NCBI GenBank assembly: GCA_030705665.1
Contig: JAUZQA010000182.1
Location: 1 to 7,874, forward strand
DNA length: 7,874 bases
Direction of reading: 5' to 3'
Origin: Bacillota bacterium
Lineage (GTDB): Bacteria; Bacillota; Bacilli; Bacillales_B; DSM-18226
The translations under genes and the position numbers were made by a program. Shown here piece after piece: positions 6,065 through 7,874 of the stretch. The notes under the pieces were generated by a model. The model had not been told where the DNA came from and did not search any database. It was given only the letters and a program-made list of their open reading frames with translations. Numbering within the stretch: position 1 is the stretch's first letter; every line of letters starts with the position of its first letter.

Positions 6065-7480
6065 TCATGGAACAATTTCAAAAACAGTACCTTGGTTCAA
6101 ATCAGCCACTTTCATCGAACCATAGACTCCTAAATATAGTCTGGTTTGATCAACATTCGTTCCCAAATTAACAAAATAAGCTGATTGAGATCCAAAAATA
6201 TCATCAGTTTTAATCACACTAAAATCACTAAGTTTACCATCTGTTCTCACCCTGGTATAAGCTAAAACCCCTCTAACCGGAGACCCAGATTCATCAGTCC
6301 GGGCAAGATCGGTAAACACAACACTTCCTGTTAATTCAGGGATCGCGTTCCCCATATAGGCTTGTACTCCAGTAAGTGCTGTTCCTCCAAATTTATCGGG
6401 ACGGGGATCTTTATGATAATAACTAGTTAAAGGCTGAAGCCGCTTTACTGAAGTATTAATTACTTCATCGTAAAAAGCCATTATTTTCTCATCTAAACTG
6501 GGGTTATTAGTGCAGCCCCAAATAATTGAAGTTGGGTAAGCACCTTCCCAGCTTCGCCAGCCAAAGTTAATATATCCTTCTTGGGCAGATTCAGTATTCA
6601 TTAAAGAAGCTTGTATAAGCTGTTTAACCGGCATTGGCTTATAATGAACAAATGAAAAAATGGACTCTACCAAATCCTGGCCGACGTTTCCAGTATATTT
6701 CATATACTGATTATAAAACCTTTGAAATGCAATCCCCGGTATGTTGCGGACTCCTTTGGCCATTACCGTAAGTGTTTCCTGAATTGAGGAGGGAAGTTCG
6801 TTAAAACGTGTCACAACGGGTGGATGATAGATAAAAGTATTCATAGTAACGTCGATTTCAATGATTTTACCTGCAATTTCCATATCATCCTGGCTCAAAT
6901 TAAAAGGATCATAGCCTGCCCCACCATCTCCGGTTGTTAATACAAGTTTTCCTGTTTCAGGTGAAAAGTGTAAGCTATTGACACCATTATGATTTAAAAA
7001 TGGTCTTCTTACGTTTAGTAATGTCCTTCGTTTTTGTGGATGTCCATTCGATTGTAAAATCCATTCTTCTACTGTATCAATATGATCATATTGAGTTTCT
7101 CTATTGTTCCATCGCATGTGTAAGGTTTTGGGTTCACAGGGGTTCGGTTTAAAATGTTCAGATAAAGCACCTGGACCTTGTGTTCCTGCTACTGAATAAT
7201 GAAGATAAAAAAGACCGTTTCTATTAAATTCGGGATGAAACGCTAATCCGAGCAATCCCCGTTCATCATATCCGCCCCTTGTAACACCCAGTTTTATGAT
7301 TTGCGGACGAAGATCTAAAAAGGTCCGCAAGCTTCCGGTTTTTATGTAAAAAATCTCTCCAACCTGGGTAGCGATAAATAGTGTTTCAATACTGTCACCT
7401 GGAAGTATAGTTGTTTTCAAAACAGTTGGTAGATTTACCTTACTTACAATGGGCCGTAAACGTACTTTAACTTTTTTCAA
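6065..7480 (-). CDS. Soluble glucose dehydrogenase / HIPL-like beta-propeller protein
   Basis: A 471-residue protein of the glucose/sorbosone dehydrogenase (sGDH, YliI, hedgehog-interacting-protein-like) superfamily, a six-bladed propeller. Motifs in order: DERGLLGLAFHPEF (72-85), LNHNGVNSLHFSP with His164 (the place of the catalytic His), TTGDGG (182-187), GKIIEIDV, KGVRN with Arg245 and a following TGNVGQDLVE, INFGWRSWEG (304-313), KFGGTALTG (363-371), and a final GTVFEIVP. DERGLLGLAFHP and FGWRSWEG resemble the HIPL branch more than classical sGDH. Reported relatives are PQQ- and calcium-dependent sugar oxidases acting outside the cell, but this protein starts MKKVKVRLRPIVSK with no signal peptide or membrane segment. 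TTG 7480-7478 is chosen because AGGGGAG (7496-7490) lies 9 bases upstream and no in-frame ATG is near. It is a single gene, convergent with the pucA-like gene. Substrate and cofactor use are unknown. Confidence 0.83.
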   Translation of the reverse strand: MKKVKVRLRPIVSKVNLPTVLKTTILPGDSIETLFIATQVGEIFYIKTGSLRTFLDLRPQIIKLGVTRGGYDERGLLGLAFHPEFNRNGLFYLHYSVAGTQGPGALSEHFKPNPCEPKTLHMRWNNRETQYDHIDTVEEWILQSNGHPQKRRTLLNVRRPFLNHNGVNSLHFSPETGKLVLTTGDGGAGYDPFNLSQDDMEIAGKIIEIDVTMNTFIYHPPVVTRFNELPSSIQETLTVMAKGVRNIPGIAFQRFYNQYMKYTGNVGQDLVESIFSFVHYKPMPVKQLIQASLMNTESAQEGYINFGWRSWEGAYPTSIIWGCTNNPSLDEKIMAFYDEVINTSVKRLQPLTSYYHKDPRPDKFGGTALTGVQAYMGNAIPELTGSVVFTDLARTDESGSPVRGVLAYTRVRTDGKLSDFSVIKTDDIFGSQSAYFVNLGTNVDQTRLYLGVYGSMKVADLNQGTVFEIVP

Positions 7481-7505
7481 CTAACTTTACTCCCCTCATA
7501 TTGTT

Positions 7506-7519
7506 TTCTTTTAAAAGAA
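7506..7519. promoter_or_regulatory. Perfect 14-bp palindrome upstream of the propeller gene
   Basis: TTCTTTTAAAAGAA is a perfect palindrome lying 9 bases upstream of the ribosome binding site of the - strand propeller gene. It could be an operator near the transcription start, or a chance AT-rich palindrome. I found no convincing -35/-10 pair around it, and I do not recognise it as the site of a known regulator. Confidence 0.25.
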
Positions 7520-7669
7520 TATGATTAGAGCGGTTCTATTAGTACCAAATAGGGCTGGAGAAATGTTAAGCCAAAGCACTAAAAGCTGGTACCTTGTCCC
7601 GTGTATCGTTTTGGTCAGACAATTTTTTGCCTTTAAGCACATTCCGTTCAACTAAAAATATTGTTATAG

Positions 7670-7684
7670 TGTAAATAATTTACA
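7670..7684. promoter_or_regulatory. TGTAAAT-A-ATTTACA palindrome (7-1-7), possible operator
   Basis: A perfect 15-bp dyad of two 7-base arms around a single A. The 7-1-7 layout is that of Fur-family boxes (Fur, Zur, PerR), but the half-site TGTAAAT does not equal the B. subtilis consensus of any of them as I know it. It lies 5 bases before the terminator hairpin at 7690 and about 190 bases from the nearest start codon, which weakens the case for an operator. Confidence 0.25.
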
Positions 7685-7689
7685 ATGAA

Positions 7690-7714
7690 AGCAGCCATTT
7701 CGGCTGCTCTTTTT
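7690..7714 (+). terminator. Intrinsic terminator with no visible gene before it
   Basis: AGCAGCC (7690-7696) pairs with GGCTGCT (7702-7708) around a 5-base loop and is followed by CTTTTT: a compact, GC-rich, textbook intrinsic terminator reading on the + strand. The only + strand ORF just upstream is the doubtful 30-codon one. It may end a small RNA, a decayed gene, or antisense transcription. Confidence 0.75.
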
Positions 7715-7874
7715 GGCTAAAAGGAAAGTATAAGTGTATACTACGCCTCTATCTTCGCCCTTTGGTGCTCGCCAATCGGCAAGTTTTCTTTATCTTTAAT
7801 TCGTTTGGACAATGCGTTTTGTGGACTTTTCGTCTAAATAACCACCCGAGACAGTTGCGAAGATGAAGAGAAAG

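Larger units (their letters stand above)
7481..7874. other. Gene-free right end with palindromes and an orphan terminator
   Basis: This 394-base stretch holds no convincing gene. Next to the propeller gene are its ribosome binding site (7490-7496, - strand) and a 14-bp palindrome. A 30-codon + strand ORF (7563-7655, beginning MLSQSTKSWYLVP) has GGAG before it but does not look like a known protein. The - strand has unstopped short frames from the right edge (for example to 7749), also without a recognisable family. From 7715 on I see only a small dyad, AGTATA-AGTG-TATACT (7727-7742). The stretch may be intergenic repeat or decayed DNA; see the separate entries for its sites. Confidence 0.5.

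Noticed and set aside
7467..7499. Short - strand ORF ATG 7499 (MRGVKLVEKS) overlapping the propeller start
   Set aside because: Its ATG lies upstream of and overlaps the ribosome binding site used by the TTG start; 10 codons, no site of its own, and no sign of conservation to judge.
7529..7550. FapR-like operator (TTAGTACC at 7539)
   Set aside because: Only one half-site matches; the opposite arm is absent and no lipid gene follows.
7748..7874. 3' end of a gene entering from the right on the - strand
   Set aside because: Frames open from the edge (to 7749 or 7796) give short sequences with no recognisable family and no choice between them, so no CDS is called.

Overview
The window looks like chromosomal DNA of a low-GC Gram-positive bacterium, most likely an endospore-former of the Bacillaceae (Bacillus/Neobacillus-like). 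This rests on the AT-rich composition, strong GGAGG/AGGGGAG-type ribosome binding sites, use of TTG starts, Bacillus-style hairpin terminators, and a xanthine dehydrogenase set whose nearest well-known relatives are the puc genes of Bacillus subtilis. No RNA genes, CRISPR arrays or intact mobile elements were seen.

Layout on the + strand: (i) 1-282 is the 3' end of a PhnB-like VOC-fold protein, closed by a long hairpin terminator. (ii) 398-1542 is a small operon of an SPFH/band-7 membrane protein and a 51-residue ribbon-helix-helix (Arc-like) protein. It is preceded by a sigma-A-like promoter whose -10 end and start region lie inside a 32-bp near-perfect dyad built from TGATAT repeats 11 bp apart, and it ends at a weaker hairpin. 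(iii) 1688-6006 is a tight four-gene xanthine dehydrogenase operon: molybdopterin subunit, [2Fe-2S] subunit and FAD subunit, all overlapping, then an XdhC/PucA-type maturation factor. A 19-bp-stem terminator that can serve both strands follows it. On the - strand, (iv) 7480-6065 encodes a six-bladed propeller protein of the soluble glucose dehydrogenase/HIPL family with a TTG start and no signal peptide. (v) 7481-7874 has no convincing gene but holds two perfect palindromes and a clear + strand terminator with no gene in front of it.

The xanthine dehydrogenase subunits should form the usual heterotrimer (or a dimer of trimers). Electrons would pass from purine at the Mo centre through the [2Fe-2S] clusters to FAD, and the XdhC-like protein would sulfurate or insert the cofactor. 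All purine-hydroxylase active-site residues I can place are present at exactly the expected spacing. The order (Mo, FeS, FAD, maturation) differs from B. subtilis pucABCDE, no MobA-like pucB is in the set, and I found no PucR box upstream. The SPFH/Arc-like pair with its helically phased operator is the most interesting regulatory unit here, because the small protein is a natural candidate to bind that operator. I did not find a wholly new system. The best leads are the SPFH-Arc unit, the cytoplasmic HIPL-like protein, and the structured gene-free right end.
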